Notes: a model not told the origin generated them from the letters alone. Positions 1-9,094 are shown, counted from the stretch's first letter. The stretch: 64,000 nt of DNA from Micromonospora arida (GCF_003857035.1 NZ_QGSY01000137.1:16954-80953); one strand, 5' to 3'. A program made the numbers and translations.

Positions 1-547
1 CCAGCCCCACGTCGGCCGGGGCTCGGCGCAGCTCCTTGCGGAGCCGGTCCCGGTCGCCGGAGCGGACACCGCCCACCACTCGGCGCAGCAACTCCTGGGA
101 GTCGTCCACCCGCTCGTCGGGTTCGTCGTCGGTGCCCTCGCGCCCGCCGGTCAGCTCGGCCACCCGCACCGACCACCAGCGGCGCATTCGCACCTGCTCG
201 GCCGGCTCCGGCGCGACCGTGGCGGGCCCGGACGCCGGTGGCGTGTCGTGTCGGGGAGCGCGTTGATCAGGGCGGGGTGCCGGGGCGCCGTCCGCGCCGA
301 GCCCGATCGCCGTCAGGTAGGCCGACAGCTGTTCCTGGGCCACCCGCAGCGCGTAGCCGGCGCTCTCGGCGTGTTCGGTGGCGGCCGACAGCTCGGGCAC
401 CCCCATCGGGTTGGCCGACTCCTGTCGTACCCAGCGCAGCCGCTCCGCGGCCAGGCCGAACTTCTCCAGCGCCTGCCCGAGCAGCGCCAGCGGGAACTCC
501 TCGGTGGCGGCACGGACCTGCCCGCCGACATCCTCGATGATGGACAT
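1..547 (-). CDS. Hypothetical protein, 5' part only (runs off the window)
   Basis: The reading frame is open from an ATG at 547 to the window edge, about 182 codons with strong third-position GC bias, so this is the N-terminal part of a longer protein. The first 100 residues (MSIIEDVGGQVRAATEEF...) look alpha-helical and ESX/WXG-like in size. After that comes a Pro/Ala-rich linker, then a charged Arg/Glu-rich segment with a Trp pair (RRWWSVRVAEL). It starts 6 bases after the stop of the small gene at 554-814, so the two are probably co-transcribed. A helical N-terminus, linker and variable C-terminus is an architecture seen in polymorphic toxins, but no catalytic domain is visible. That reading is speculation. 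Confidence 0.75.
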   Translation of the reverse strand, partial: MSIIEDVGGQVRAATEEFPLALLGQALEKFGLAAERLRWVRQESANPMGVPELSAATEHAESAGYALRVAQEQLSAYLTAIGLGADGAPAPRPDQRAPRHDTPPASGPATVAPEPAEQVRMRRWWSVRVAELTGGREGTDDEPDERVDDSQELLRRVVGGVRSGDRDRLRKELRRAPADVGL

Positions 548-553
548 GGCGGC

Positions 554-814
554 CTACAGGGTGGAGACGTAGAGCTGCGCCTGCTCCACCGCGACAAGTG
601 TCGCGGCGAGACACTCCTCCAGCTCCTGGCTGGCCTGGGTCAGCGACGCCTGGGCCGCCTCCACCGTCTCGTGCCCGCTGCCCTCCAGCGCCCCGGCCAG
701 GGTCTGCTGTGCCTCGGAGAGCTTCTCGCCGGCCGCCTGCACGGCTGTCTGCCCGTCTCCGATCTGTTGGAGGGCGACATCGATGGCAGCCTTCAGCTCG
801 GCGACGCTCGCCAC
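554..814 (-). CDS. Small alpha-helical hypothetical protein
   Basis: An 86-residue, Ala/Glu/Gln-rich and cysteine-poor protein (one Cys), predicted almost entirely helical. It has heptad-like spacing (VAELKAAIDVALQQIGDGQ) and a central Gly turn (LEGSGHETVEAAQ), giving the helix-turn-helix hairpin shape of WXG100-class proteins but without a clear WXG. The GTG start at 814 is chosen because a perfect AGGAGG (complement of 822-827) lies 7 bases upstream. An in-frame ATG at 847 has no ribosome site. It sits directly before the partial gene at 1-547 and is probably its small partner. Function unknown. Confidence 0.7.
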   Translation of the reverse strand: MASVAELKAAIDVALQQIGDGQTAVQAAGEKLSEAQQTLAGALEGSGHETVEAAQASLTQASQELEECLAATLVAVEQAQLYVSTL

Positions 815-966
815 GGCGGAACCTCCTGGGGGCGGGGAGATCTCCATTAGAGCCTATCGGCGGTTCCGAAAGAACATCCGCCCTGTCGGTGTTCCTGCCC
901 GCCTGTCCGGAAGGCCCTCGGAAGTGCCGGGAGTCCGATCTGTGGGAGTCCCAGTGCGAGAATTTC

Positions 967-1359
967 TCAGTTGCTGGTCGGGTTCTCGCGGAGCCAGCGC
1001 GGGCCGTACACCTCGGCGCCCAGCGCCGTCACCCGCCCGCGCAACTCCCGGTCGGCGGTGACCACCAGCCGCCGACGCCGCGGCGCGCCCTCCACCAGCT
1101 CGACCACCGTGTCGTCGCCGGAGCCGGCGGCGGAGACCACCCGCACACCCTCGGTGCCCGGCACGTCCCGCGCGGCCCCCTCGACCACCAGGACCACCTC
1201 CACCGGGGCGGTCAGCCGGGCCGGCAACCCGATGGTCGCCACCGGGGCGAGCGAGTCGCGCAACCGGGCAGCGGCCCCGGCACGGTCACGCCACCACCCG
1301 TTCGGGCGCGAGCCCACCACGTTGGCGCCATCCACGATCAGCAGCGGGGTCTCATCCAT
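967..1359 (-). CDS. NYN/PIN-fold domain protein (putative RNase)
   Basis: 130 residues. The N-terminal LLIVDGANVVGSRPNGWW matches the NYN (YacP/PIN-like) signature, in which the first Asp (DGAN) binds a catalytic metal. A second acidic cluster (GSGDDTVVEL) and VVTADRELRGRV, the typical later acidic strand, follow. These features predict a metal-dependent nuclease fold, possibly acting on RNA; the substrate is unknown. The whole protein is little more than the domain. It is transcribed divergently from the Clp ATPase gene, with 140 bases between the starts. The family assignment comes from motif recall. Confidence 0.75.
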   Translation of the reverse strand: MDETPLLIVDGANVVGSRPNGWWRDRAGAAARLRDSLAPVATIGLPARLTAPVEVVLVVEGAARDVPGTEGVRVVSAAGSGDDTVVELVEGAPRRRRLVVTADRELRGRVTALGAEVYGPRWLRENPTSN

Positions 1360-1499
1360 CCCGTCAGCCTGCCACCATCGGCCGGCCCGGACCCGACGCC
1401 ACTCCCGGAACGCCCGTCCTCCGCCACCTGCGGCGTTTGTCGGGGCGCGCGCCGGGTAGCCCCTGCCGACCGTGCCGAGCCCTACTGCGGAGGACAGAC

Positions 1500-4058
1500 A
1501 TGATGGGACCCGGTGACATCGGCTCCGACCCGTGGGACGAATTCCTGGCCAGGTACTTCGGCCGGGGCGAGGGAGGGCGCCGACCGCCGCACCGGGTCGA
1601 CATCACCCGACTGATGACGGCCGACGCCCGGGAGATGCTGGCCGACGCGGCCCGGCGGGCCGCGCAACGGCAGAGCAGCGACCTGGACACCGACCACCTG
1701 CTCTGGGCGGCGCTGCAACGCGAACCACTGCGTGACCTGGTACGCCGGGCCGGTGCTGACGCGGACACCCTGCTCAACGCCCTCGGCGGGAAGGGCGACG
1801 GCGCGCCGCGCGGGGAGGTGCCGCCCAACCTGTCGTTGACCCCTGCCGCCAAGCGGGCGCTGCTCGACGCCCATCAGTTGTCCCGCGCGATGGGCGCCAA
1901 CTACATCGGTCCCGAGCACATCCTGATGGCGCTGCCGCTCAACCCGGAGTCGCCGGCCGGGCGGATGCTGGCCGCCGGCCGGATCCAACCCGAGTCGTTG
2001 CAGGCCGCCAACGCCGAGCGCGGGCCGATGACCGGGCCGAAGCCGGACCGCGGCACCCCCACCCTGGACCAGTACGGGCAGGACCTCACCGACCTGGCCC
2101 GCAACGACCAGATCGACCCGGTGATCGGGCGGGCCGACGAGATCGAGCAGGCCGTGGAGATCCTGTCCAGGCGGACCAAGAACAACCCGGTGCTGATCGG
2201 CGAGGCCGGCGTCGGCAAGACCGCCATCGTCGAAGGGCTGGCCGAACGGATCTGCGACGGCGACGTACCGCAGACCCTGCTCGGCAAGCGGGTCGTCCAG
2301 CTCGACCTGGCCGGTCTGGTCGCCGGCACCCGCTACCGGGGCGACTTCGAGGAACGGCTGAAGAAGGTGATCGACGAGATCCGGGCGCACCGCGACGAGC
2401 TGATCATCTTCATGGACGAGATCCACACCCTGGTCGGGGCCGGTGGCGCCGGCAGCGAGGGCGGGATGGACGCGTCCAACATGCTCAAACCCGCCCTCGC
2501 CCGCGGCGAGCTGCGGGTGATCGGCGCGACGACGCTGGACGAGTACCGCAAGAGCATCGAGAAGGACGCCGCCCTGGCCCGGCGCTTCCAGCCGGTGCTG
2601 GTGCCCGAGCCCAGCGTCGACGACACCATCGCCATCCTGCGCGGGCTGCGCGACCGGTACGAGGCCCACCACCAGGTGCGCTTCACCGACGAGGCGCTGG
2701 TCTCGGCCGCCGAGCTGTCCGACCGGTACGTCACCGACCGGTTCCTGCCGGACAAGGCGATCGACCTCATCGACCAGGCCGGCGCCCGGGTGCGGCTGCG
2801 GACCCGCACCCCCGCGTCCGACGTGCGGGAGCTGGAGCAGGAACTCGACGAGGTACGTCGGGACAAGGAACAGGCCGTCACCGACGAGCAGTACGAGCGG
2901 GCCTCCGCGCTGCGTGACCGGATCTCCGAACTGGAGGAGGCCATCCGGCGGGCGAACGGCGAGGACGGTTCGTCCAGCTCCCAGGTGCCCGAGGTGGGCC
3001 CCAAGGAGATCGCCGAGGTGGTCTCCCGGGCCACCGGAATCCCGGTCAGCCAGCTCACCGAGGAGGAACGCGACCGGCTGCTGCGCCTGGAGGGTCACCT
3101 GCACCAGAAGGTGGTCGGTCAGGACGACGCGGTCACCGCGGTCGCCGAGGCGGTGCGCCGCTCCCGGGCCGGGCTGGCCGACCCGGAGCGACCGATGGGC
3201 AGCTTCCTGTTCCTCGGCCCGACCGGTGTCGGCAAGACCGAGTTGGCGCGGGCCCTGGCCGAGGCGTTGTTCGGCGAGGCGGACCGGATGGTCCGGGTGG
3301 ACATGAGCGAGTTCCAGGAGCGGCACACGGTCAGCCGGCTGGTCGGCGCGCCACCCGGATACGTCGGCTACGAGGAAGCCGGTCAGCTCACCGAGGCGGT
3401 GCGTCGCCGCCCGTACGCGGTGGTGCTGCTCGACGAGATCGAGAAGGCCCACCCGGACGTGTTCAACATCCTGCTCCAGGTGCTCGACGACGGGCGGCTC
3501 ACCGACAGTCAGGGTCGCACTGTGAACTTCAAGAACACCGTCCTGATCATGACGAGCAACCTCGGGTCCGAGCTGATCACCGGCGCCCAGCGCTCGGTCG
3601 GCTTCGGCACCGGGGACGTGGGCAGCGAGCAGGAGAGCAACGAGCTGCGGGAGCGGCTCATGCGCCGCCTGCAGGAGAACTTCCGCCCGGAGTTCCTCAA
3701 CCGCATCGACGAGGTCATCATCTTCCGCCGGCTGGAGGCCGAGCAGCTGCGCGACATCACCGCGCTGTTGCTGGAGGAGACCCGCCGCCGGATGCACGCC
3801 CAGGACCTCCAGGTGGAGTTCACCACCGCCGGCATCGACTGGCTCGCCGAGCACGGCTACCAGCCGGAGTTCGGCGCCCGCCCGCTGCGCCGGGTGATCC
3901 AGCGGGAGGTGGACAACCACCTGTCCCGGATGCTGCTGGAGTCGGCGATCTCGCCGGGGCAGAAGGTCACGGTGGACGTCCGCGACGGCGCACTCACCTT
4001 CGACGTGACCGCGGGCGAGCGGGGGTACACCGCCGCCACGACCACACACCCGCGATGA
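1500..4058 (+). CDS. ClpC-type AAA+ unfoldase, ATP-binding subunit of Clp protease (divergent paralogue)
   Basis: 852 residues with two AAA+ modules: Walker A GEAGVGKT at residues 234-241 and GPTGVGKT at 573-580. Between them lies a UVR-like coiled segment around 455-490 ([14 protein letters not shown]), which is the ClpC hallmark; the long ClpB middle domain is absent. V700-G701-F702 in the second module fits the loop that docks on ClpP, so this should unfold substrates for ClpP rather than only disaggregate. The N-domain is atypical: it opens with [18 protein letters not shown] before the Clp_N repeats, unlike housekeeping ClpC1. Start ATG 1500 follows GGAGG at 1489-1493. The stop overlaps an ATG at 4055 in the following gene's frame. 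Confidence 0.93.
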   Translation: MMGPGDIGSDPWDEFLARYFGRGEGGRRPPHRVDITRLMTADAREMLADAARRAAQRQSSDLDTDHLLWAALQREPLRDLVRRAGADADTLLNALGGKGDGAPRGEVPPNLSLTPAAKRALLDAHQLSRAMGANYIGPEHILMALPLNPESPAGRMLAAGRIQPESLQAANAERGPMTGPKPDRGTPTLDQYGQDLTDLARNDQIDPVIGRADEIEQAVEILSRRTKNNPVLIGEAGVGKTAIVEGLAERICDGDVPQTLLGKRVVQLDLAGLVAGTRYRGDFEERLKKVIDEIRAHRDELIIFMDEIHTLVGAGGAGSEGGMDASNMLKPALARGELRVIGATTLDEYRKSIEKDAALARRFQPVLVPEPSVDDTIAILRGLRDRYEAHHQVRFTDEALVSAAELSDRYVTDRFLPDKAIDLIDQAGARVRLRTRTPASDVRELEQELDEVRRDKEQAVTDEQYERASALRDRISELEEAIRRANGEDGSSSSQVPEVGPKEIAEVVSRATGIPVSQLTEEERDRLLRLEGHLHQKVVGQDDAVTAVAEAVRRSRAGLADPERPMGSFLFLGPTGVGKTELARALAEALFGEADRMVRVDMSEFQERHTVSRLVGAPPGYVGYEEAGQLTEAVRRRPYAVVLLDEIEKAHPDVFNILLQVLDDGRLTDSQGRTVNFKNTVLIMTSNLGSELITGAQRSVGFGTGDVGSEQESNELRERLMRRLQENFRPEFLNRIDEVIIFRRLEAEQLRDITALLLEETRRRMHAQDLQVEFTTAGIDWLAEHGYQPEFGARPLRRVIQREVDNHLSRMLLESAISPGQKVTVDVRDGALTFDVTAGERGYTAATTTHPR

Positions 4059-4267
4059 GCGGGCCGGCGCGAAGGGACGAACACGAGGACCCGCACCATT
4101 CCGCGGAGTCCGCGAAACCCCGGGACGAGGACGACCATCCCGACCCGATCCTGGCGCCGCCCACCGCGAACCCCCGCCGGACACGGGTGCCCGCGGAGGG
4201 CCTGCATCCGAAGATCGACCAGGACGACCCGGAGACGTCCGGGCCGCCGCCTGCGAGAGGAGACCTG

Positions 4268-4618
4268 ATGGTACGCGAAGCGCGGCTCGACCCCGAGGTG
4301 GAAGTGCTCTGGGAGGACTTCCACGCCGAGGTCAACGTCCCGTCGGAGCAACTGCGGACGTGGCTGCTGACCCGGGGTTCGGGGGAGGAGTCGTTCAGCC
4401 CGAACCCGAACCTCGACCTGCCCCAGCCCGGCCGGGAAATCCTCAAGGTGCTCAACAAGCGCAAGGTGGACCTCACCCCGGAGGACATCGAGGTGATGCG
4501 GGAGGCGGTCGAGCGGATCCGCGAGCTGATGGACGCCAAACCGTCGCGCGGCAACGCCGACGACAGTTGGCGGCACTCCCTGCTGGACCTGGGTCACGAC
4601 CCGCTCGTCGAACGCTGA
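4268..4618 (+). CDS. DUF3140 family protein
   Basis: 116 residues. The stretch DPEVEVLWEDFHAEVNVPSE with the later KRKVDLTPEDIEVM and WRHSLLDLGHDP is typical of DUF3140, a small actinobacterial family of unknown function, and its usual length fits this start. ATG 4268 is preceded by AGAGGAG at 4256-4262. The same frame stays open upstream to an ATG at 4055 that overlaps the Clp stop (ATGA). The 71 extra codons are Pro/Asp/Glu-rich but keep high GC3, so a longer 187-residue form is possible. It lies directly downstream of the Clp ATPase gene, probably in one transcript, and a 13-bp terminator hairpin follows. Confidence 0.82.
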   Translation: MVREARLDPEVEVLWEDFHAEVNVPSEQLRTWLLTRGSGEESFSPNPNLDLPQPGREILKVLNKRKVDLTPEDIEVMREAVERIRELMDAKPSRGNADDSWRHSLLDLGHDPLVER

Positions 4619-4629
4619 TCGACCGCACG

Positions 4630-4660
4630 ACGGTGCCGTCCCGGGCAGGGACGGCACCGT
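4630..4660. terminator. Bidirectional terminator hairpin
   Basis: A perfect 13-bp inverted repeat (ACGGTGCCGTCCC / GGGACGGCACCGT) with a 5-base loop lies between the convergent stops at 4618 and 4672. No strong T-run follows, as is common in GC-rich actinomycetes. Confidence 0.8.
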
Positions 4661-4671
4661 TCGGCGTTCTG

Positions 4672-4917
4672 CTACTGGCCCTTGTCGGATTCCAGGCTCG
4701 CGATGGTCAGGCCGGCCGCGTCGGCGGCGGCGTCCCGGTCACCGCGGGTCTGGTCCTCCCGAATGAGCAGGTTGGCGTACTCGGTCACGTCGGCCGGGTC
4801 GGGCACCGCCGGTAGGCGGCGCAGGAAAGCCTCCACCTCGCGGGTGGCGGCGGTGTGCGCGGCAGCCGCCTGGCGCAGCAGTTCGCGGTCGTCGGCGGGC
4901 GGGTAGAGGTCGGTCAT
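4672..4917 (-). CDS. Small hypothetical protein
   Basis: 81 residues, acidic and predicted helical (ATREVEAFLRRLPAVPDPAD, then YANLLIREDQTRGDRDAA). There is no signal peptide or membrane segment and no recognised domain. GC3 is high along the frame, which supports coding. It converges on the DUF3140 gene across the terminator at 4630-4660 and is followed downstream on the other side by the LysR gene start region. I do not recognise it. Confidence 0.6.
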   Translation of the reverse strand: MTDLYPPADDRELLRQAAAAHTAATREVEAFLRRLPAVPDPADVTEYANLLIREDQTRGDRDAAADAAGLTIASLESDKGQ

Positions 4918-4977
4918 GTCCGCCAGATACCCGGCCCACGGCGGTTCGCACCGCCAGCGGCCGGGAATACCGGCCGC

Positions 4978-5958
4978 TCAGCCCTGCCGCACCCCGCTGG
5001 GGTGCCGGACGCCGAACCCCGGGTTGCGGGGCAGCCAGGCCAGGTAGGCCGGGTGCGGCGCCAATGAGTCGACGTAGGCCGCCTTGGCCGTCTCCAGCAC
5101 CAGCTGGGCGCCCTGGGCGGCGGGGGAGTCCGGATGCCAGCCGAGCAGCAGCCGCCAGCGTAGCGGCGTCCCGGCGAGTTGACGGGTGACCAGACCGCTC
5201 ACCGGGCGGAACGTCGCCTGGCACAGGGCCACCGCCACGCCGGCTTCCACCAGGTCGACGCAGCCGCGGATGTCCGTCTCGTACACTTTGCGGGGGGTGA
5301 AGCCGGCGCGGGCGCAGGCGGCGGCGAAGCAGTCGGCGAAGCAGCCGTCACCCGGCGCGGCGACCCACTGTTCGTGGCGCAGGTCGGCCAGACGGACCTC
5401 GTCCTGGGCCGCGAGGGGGTGGGTCTCCGGCAGCAGCACCAGCACCGGGTCGACGGCCACCTCCTGCCAGCTCAACCCGAACCCGGCCGACGGGCTGGCG
5501 TCGCCGCACACACCGGCCAGCGCGAAGTCCAGCCGACCGCCGGCCACCAACTGCGCCAACTCGTCCACCGACCAGGACGCGTACGTGGTGATCTGGGCGG
5601 GCGGCTGCTCGGCCGCCAACCGGTGCACCAGCCGACCCAGGATCGGGCTGTTCACCCCACCGAACCGGTAGCACGGCGGTGTGTCGCCCGCCCCGGCCAG
5701 CCGGGCGGCCTCGTCCTGCAACCCCTTCATCGCCGGCAGCAGCACCCGGGCGCGGGCCAGCACCAGTTCACCGAGCGCGGTGGGTCGTGCCCCGCGCCGG
5801 TCCCGGTCGAACAGCGGGCCGCCCAGCGTCCGTTCGATGCGTTGAAGCTGGGCGGTGAGCGCAGGCTGGGCCAGGCCGAGGGCCGAGGCCGCCTTCGTCA
5901 CACTTCCCGTCTCCGCGATCGCGCAGACCACCCGCAGGTGACGCAGCTCCAGGTTCAT
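4978..5958 (-). CDS. LysR family transcriptional regulator
   Basis: 326 residues. The N-terminal winged helix-turn-helix reads LRHLRVVCAIAETGSVTKAA, then GLAQPALTAQLQRIERTLGG, a classic LysR DNA-binding domain. The C-terminal two-thirds has the periplasmic-binding-like effector fold (from about residue 95: CYRFGGVNSPILGRLVHRLA). The ATG at 5958 is the natural start. An 8-bp palindrome AATGCATT lies at 6019-6026 in the short AT-richer gap upstream and may be part of its operator (inference). No divergently transcribed target gene is adjacent, because the next gene is on the same strand. Inducer unknown. Confidence 0.9.
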   Translation of the reverse strand: MNLELRHLRVVCAIAETGSVTKAASALGLAQPALTAQLQRIERTLGGPLFDRDRRGARPTALGELVLARARVLLPAMKGLQDEAARLAGAGDTPPCYRFGGVNSPILGRLVHRLAAEQPPAQITTYASWSVDELAQLVAGGRLDFALAGVCGDASPSAGFGLSWQEVAVDPVLVLLPETHPLAAQDEVRLADLRHEQWVAAPGDGCFADCFAAACARAGFTPRKVYETDIRGCVDLVEAGVAVALCQATFRPVSGLVTRQLAGTPLRWRLLLGWHPDSPAAQGAQLVLETAKAAYVDSLAPHPAYLAWLPRNPGFGVRHPSGVRQG

Positions 5959-6041
5959 ATTGTGACGGTAGGACTACGCGTCTGCTGGCGGAATAGCCCG
6001 AGCGGATCGGTGATAATGAATGCATTGCCGGCGGGCGTCGG

Positions 6042-6653
6042 TCACCGGTCGCGCGGTGGCTCCGGCAGGTCCGCCAGGTACGTCGGCCGGCGGGTCACCG
6101 CGTCGAGGACCTTGTCCACCACCCCGACCGCCGGCTCGACGATCCGGTTCCACGGCGGGGTGGCCGGCGTGCCCGGGTGCGGCCGGGTCGGCGCGGCCTC
6201 CTCGGCGATCTCCAACCGGTTGCCCAGCCGGATCAGCTCCTCCTCGGTCGCGACCGCGCGCAGCTCGGTGACCAGCGCGCCCACCCCGTCGACATGCCGG
6301 CGGACCCGCTCGGCGATCTCGGTCAGCGCCTCGTCCGTCAGCCCCTTCAGGGCGCTCAGCAGGGCCGCGTCGGCGTTGATCTCCGCGTCCACCCGCTCGG
6401 TGGCCTCCGGCAGTGCCGCGCGGACCGCCGGCAGCAGGTACTGCTCCTCGGCGGACAGGTGCCGCGACAGCGCGGCGGTGAGCACCGCCAACCCCTCCTG
6501 CGGCGTGGTGCCCGGGCCGGAGAGCTGGTCCAGCAGCGCCAGCAGTTGCCTGTGCTCCCGGTCGACGGTGTCGGCGATGCTGCGACCGGCGGGTCGGTAA
6601 CCCTCCTCGGGTGCGGGCGTGGGCGGCAGCGGCGGCAGGGGAACAGCGGACAT
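6042..6653 (-). CDS. Hemerythrin HHE domain-containing protein
   Basis: 203 residues. The pattern DTVDREHRQLLALLDQL, then LSRHLSAEEQYLLPAV and the later VRRHVDGVGALVTEL matches the H...HxxxE...H carboxylate/histidine di-iron four-helix bundle of the hemerythrin superfamily. It is predicted to bind oxygen or iron, or sense redox state, in the cytoplasm. A Pro-rich N-terminus (PLPPLPPTPAPEEG) and a C-terminal tail (TRRPTYLADLPEPPRDR) flank the domain. The ATG at 6653 is chosen over upstream in-frame codons because GAGGAGGGC precedes it. It is divergent from the M20 peptidase gene. Confidence 0.85.
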   Translation of the reverse strand: MSAVPLPPLPPTPAPEEGYRPAGRSIADTVDREHRQLLALLDQLSGPGTTPQEGLAVLTAALSRHLSAEEQYLLPAVRAALPEATERVDAEINADAALLSALKGLTDEALTEIAERVRRHVDGVGALVTELRAVATEEELIRLGNRLEIAEEAAPTRPHPGTPATPPWNRIVEPAVGVVDKVLDAVTRRPTYLADLPEPPRDR

Positions 6654-6801
6654 GGTGCCCTCCTCGACTGGCGGGCGGAAGCTCCGGCAGGGACGTACGG
6701 TCGTGGGCGGCGGTACCCGAACGCGGCCAACGCGAAACCGGCCCGTCGATGCGTCCACCCGCGCCGGCCTGTCGAGCGGCCCGGGCTGGTATGAAGAGGC
6801 G

Positions 6802-8130
6802 ATGACGAGCGATGCCGCCTCCGCCCTGCCCGACCCCACCGCAGAGGTCGTGGACCTCTGCCGCGACCTGCTGCGCATCGACACCACCAACACCGGTGAC
6901 AACGACACCAGCGTCGGCGAGCGCCGCGCGGCCGAGTACGTGGCGGAGAAGCTCGCCGAGGTGGGCGTGGAGTCCGTCCTGCACGAGTCCGCGCCGGGCC
7001 GGGCGAACGTGGTGGCCCGCATCCCGGGCACCGACCCGAGCCGGGGCGCGCTGCTGGTGCACGGCCACCTGGACGTGGTGCCCGCCGACGCCGACGAGTG
7101 GTCGGTGGGCCCGTTCTCCGGCGAACTGCGCGACGGCTACCTCTGGGGACGGGGCGCCATCGACATGAAGGACTTCGACGCGATGGTGCTCGCCGTGGTG
7201 CGGCACTGGCAGCGCACCGGCGTACGACCCCCGCGCGACATCGTGCTCGCGTACACCGCCGACGAGGAGGCGGGCAGCGACTACGGCGCGCGCTTCCTGG
7301 TGGACAACCACCGGGGCCTCTTCGACGGCTGCACCGAGGCGATCGGTGAGGTCGGCGGCTTCTCCTACTCGGTCAACGACAGCCAGCGGCTCTACCTCAT
7401 CGAGACCGCCGAGAAGGGCATCGACTGGCTGCGGCTGCACGCCAAGGGCCGCCCCGGGCACGGCTCGATGATGCACGACGACAACGCCGTCACCGCGCTC
7501 GCCGAGGCGGTCGCCCGGATCGGCCGGCACCGCTTCCCGGTGGTGGTGACCGACACCGTGCGGGCCTTCCTGACCGAGGTCTCCGACCTGCTCGGCATCG
7601 AGTTGGACCCGGACGACCCGGAGACGGCCATCGCGAAGCTCGGCCCCATCGCCAACATCATCGGCGCGACCATTCGTAACACCGCCAACCCGACCCGGTT
7701 GAGCGCCGGCTACAAGGACAACGTCATCCCCGGCCGGGCCACCGCCACCATCGACTGCCGCAGCCTGCCCGGCCAGTCCGAGCTGCTGGAGCGGCAGCTG
7801 CGTGAGCTGGTCGGCCCGGACATCGCGATCGAGTACGTCCAGCGGCAGCCGGCGCTGGAGACCACCTTCGACGGTGACCTGGTCGAGGCCATGTCGGCGG
7901 CCCTGCGCGCGGAGGACCCGGGGGCGCGGCCCGTTCCGTACATGCTCTCCGGGGGCACCGACGCCAAGGCGTTCTCGCAGCTCGGCATCCGCTGCTTCGG
8001 GTTCGCCCCGCTGCGGTTGCCCGCCGACCTGAACTTCTCGGCGTTGTTCCACGGCATCGACGAGCGCGTTCCGGTGGACGGACTACAGTTCGGCGTGCGG
8101 GTTCTCGACCGGTTCCTCCGCACCTGCTAG
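6802..8130 (+). CDS. M20 family zinc metallopeptidase (dipeptidase/deacylase type)
   Basis: 442 residues. The metal-binding motifs of the M20/M25/M40 clan are present in order: HGHLDVVPAD (H89, D91), GRGAIDMKD (bridging D121) and TADEEAGSDYG (E155/E156). A dimerisation insert begins near residue 210 (KGRPGHGSMMHDDNAVTAL) and the late metal ligand sits in SALFHGIDERV. The protein should hydrolyse an amide bond in a peptide or N-acyl amino acid in the cytoplasm; the substrate cannot be read from sequence. ATG 6802 fits the family N-terminus (EVVDLCRDLLRIDTTN). The gene is followed after 58 bases by a same-strand gene of unknown function. Confidence 0.92.
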   Translation: MTSDAASALPDPTAEVVDLCRDLLRIDTTNTGDNDTSVGERRAAEYVAEKLAEVGVESVLHESAPGRANVVARIPGTDPSRGALLVHGHLDVVPADADEWSVGPFSGELRDGYLWGRGAIDMKDFDAMVLAVVRHWQRTGVRPPRDIVLAYTADEEAGSDYGARFLVDNHRGLFDGCTEAIGEVGGFSYSVNDSQRLYLIETAEKGIDWLRLHAKGRPGHGSMMHDDNAVTALAEAVARIGRHRFPVVVTDTVRAFLTEVSDLLGIELDPDDPETAIAKLGPIANIIGATIRNTANPTRLSAGYKDNVIPGRATATIDCRSLPGQSELLERQLRELVGPDIAIEYVQRQPALETTFDGDLVEAMSAALRAEDPGARPVPYMLSGGTDAKAFSQLGIRCFGFAPLRLPADLNFSALFHGIDERVPVDGLQFGVRVLDRFLRTC

Positions 8131-8188
8131 TCGTGTCCGGCGGTGGCCGCCGGCGCGCAACCTCCCCATCGTGAAGGGACTGCCCCAC

Positions 8189-8851
8189 ATGACCGACCAG
8201 CATGGTGAGCTGGACGCCGCTCTCGAGCGGGTGATCGAAGCGGCCCGCCACCACCTGGCCGCCGTACGCGCCGCGCAGGGCCGCGTCGACGACGACGACG
8301 TCTGGCAGGCGTACGTGGCGTTGAACAACGCCTCCTTCGCGTACGACGAGCGACTGCTCGACGCCTTCGGCGAGGTGACGCCGTGGGATGTCGACTCGAT
8401 CGACCCGGACGAGGCCGACGAGCGTTTCGGCGGCGGCGAGGGTGCCGAGGCCAGCGACCCGCACCCCCGGGTGATCTCGGTGCGTCAGCGTCGTGACTAC
8501 CGGGTGCCGAGCGTCGCCGCGCTGCTGCGGGTGGCCGAGGCGGCCCGCCGCGAGGGCACCCCGGAGGACGACGAGCCGGCGCCGGTGGAGGGCGTCGGCG
8601 AGGCGGTGCTGGAGCTGCTGCAGAGCGGTGACGGCTCGCTCGGCGCGTTGGACGTCCCCGAGTTGGAGCCGCTCGACGGGGTGGTCATGGTCAGCGAGGT
8701 GGGCACCCCGGTCGATCTGGAGTCGTTCGACGACGACGACGCGGTCGGCCCGTTCCAGCCGGCGGCCGACGACCGGCTGGTCGGTCGGCTCGACGAGCAC
8801 CCGTTCCTGGAGCTCGACGACGACCACGACCACGCGGGGCACCAGCACTAG
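8189..8851 (+). CDS. Hypothetical acidic protein
   Basis: 220 residues and strongly acidic, with long Asp/Glu runs (VDDDDVWQAYVAL; SFDDDDAVGPF) and a His/Asp-rich tail (ELDDDHDHAGHQH) that could bind metal. The middle holds RVISVRQRRDYRVPSVAALL, a basic patch in an otherwise acidic protein. I recall similar proteins next to M20 peptidases in Micromonospora genomes but know no function for them. ATG 8189 was chosen over the GTG at 8171 because GAAGGGA lies 11 bases upstream of it. A strong hairpin follows the stop. Confidence 0.8.
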   Translation: MTDQHGELDAALERVIEAARHHLAAVRAAQGRVDDDDVWQAYVALNNASFAYDERLLDAFGEVTPWDVDSIDPDEADERFGGGEGAEASDPHPRVISVRQRRDYRVPSVAALLRVAEAARREGTPEDDEPAPVEGVGEAVLELLQSGDGSLGALDVPELEPLDGVVMVSEVGTPVDLESFDDDDAVGPFQPAADDRLVGRLDEHPFLELDDDHDHAGHQH

Positions 8852-8858
8852 GCCGGCT

Positions 8859-8890
8859 GCCGTCCGGGGCCGGCTCCGGCCTCGGACGGC
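8859..8890. terminator. Bidirectional terminator hairpin
   Basis: A 15-bp stem (GCCGTCCG GGGCCGG / CCGGCCT CGGACGGC, one G-T pair) with a 2-base apex (CT) sits between the convergent stops at 8851 and 8903. Confidence 0.75.
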
Positions 8891-8902
8891 GCCGCCCGGT
8901 CG

Positions 8903-9094
8903 TCAGTACGACAGACCAGGCTGCGGCTGGTTGACCCGCCGACGACGCAGCACCACCTGCCGCGTGCCGTCCCGGTACAGCCGCACCCGGGCCAACTCCC
9001 ATCCGGAGAACTCCGCCTGGATCGCCAACTGCGCCGCGGCGGTCAGCCGGTCGACGTTCGGCGGCAGCCGCAGTGGCGCGTATTCGTAGTCCAT
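8903..9094 (-). CDS. DUF5703 family protein
   Basis: 63 residues: MDYEYAPLRLPPNVDRLTA, then FSGWELARVRLYRDGTR and a basic tail ending in PGLSY. This is the whole length and signature of DUF5703, a tiny actinobacterial family of unknown role. The ATG at 9094 is chosen because the family begins with MDYEY; upstream in-frame codons to 9148 have no ribosome site. The 223 bases upstream carry a 20-bp inverted repeat (9213-9281) and otherwise nothing recognised. Confidence 0.8.
   Translation of the reverse strand: MDYEYAPLRLPPNVDRLTAAAQLAIQAEFSGWELARVRLYRDGTRQVVLRRRRVNQPQPGLSY

Noticed and set aside
1500..4058. Naming the AAA+ protein ClpB
   Set aside because: It has a UVR segment and a VGF ClpP-docking loop and lacks the long coiled-coil middle domain of ClpB.
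1482..4184. A 900-codon open frame antisense to the Clp gene
   Set aside because: It mirrors the Clp gene in a GC-driven frame, has no ribosome site and low-complexity His/Gln/Val content. The plus strand carries full AAA+ motifs.
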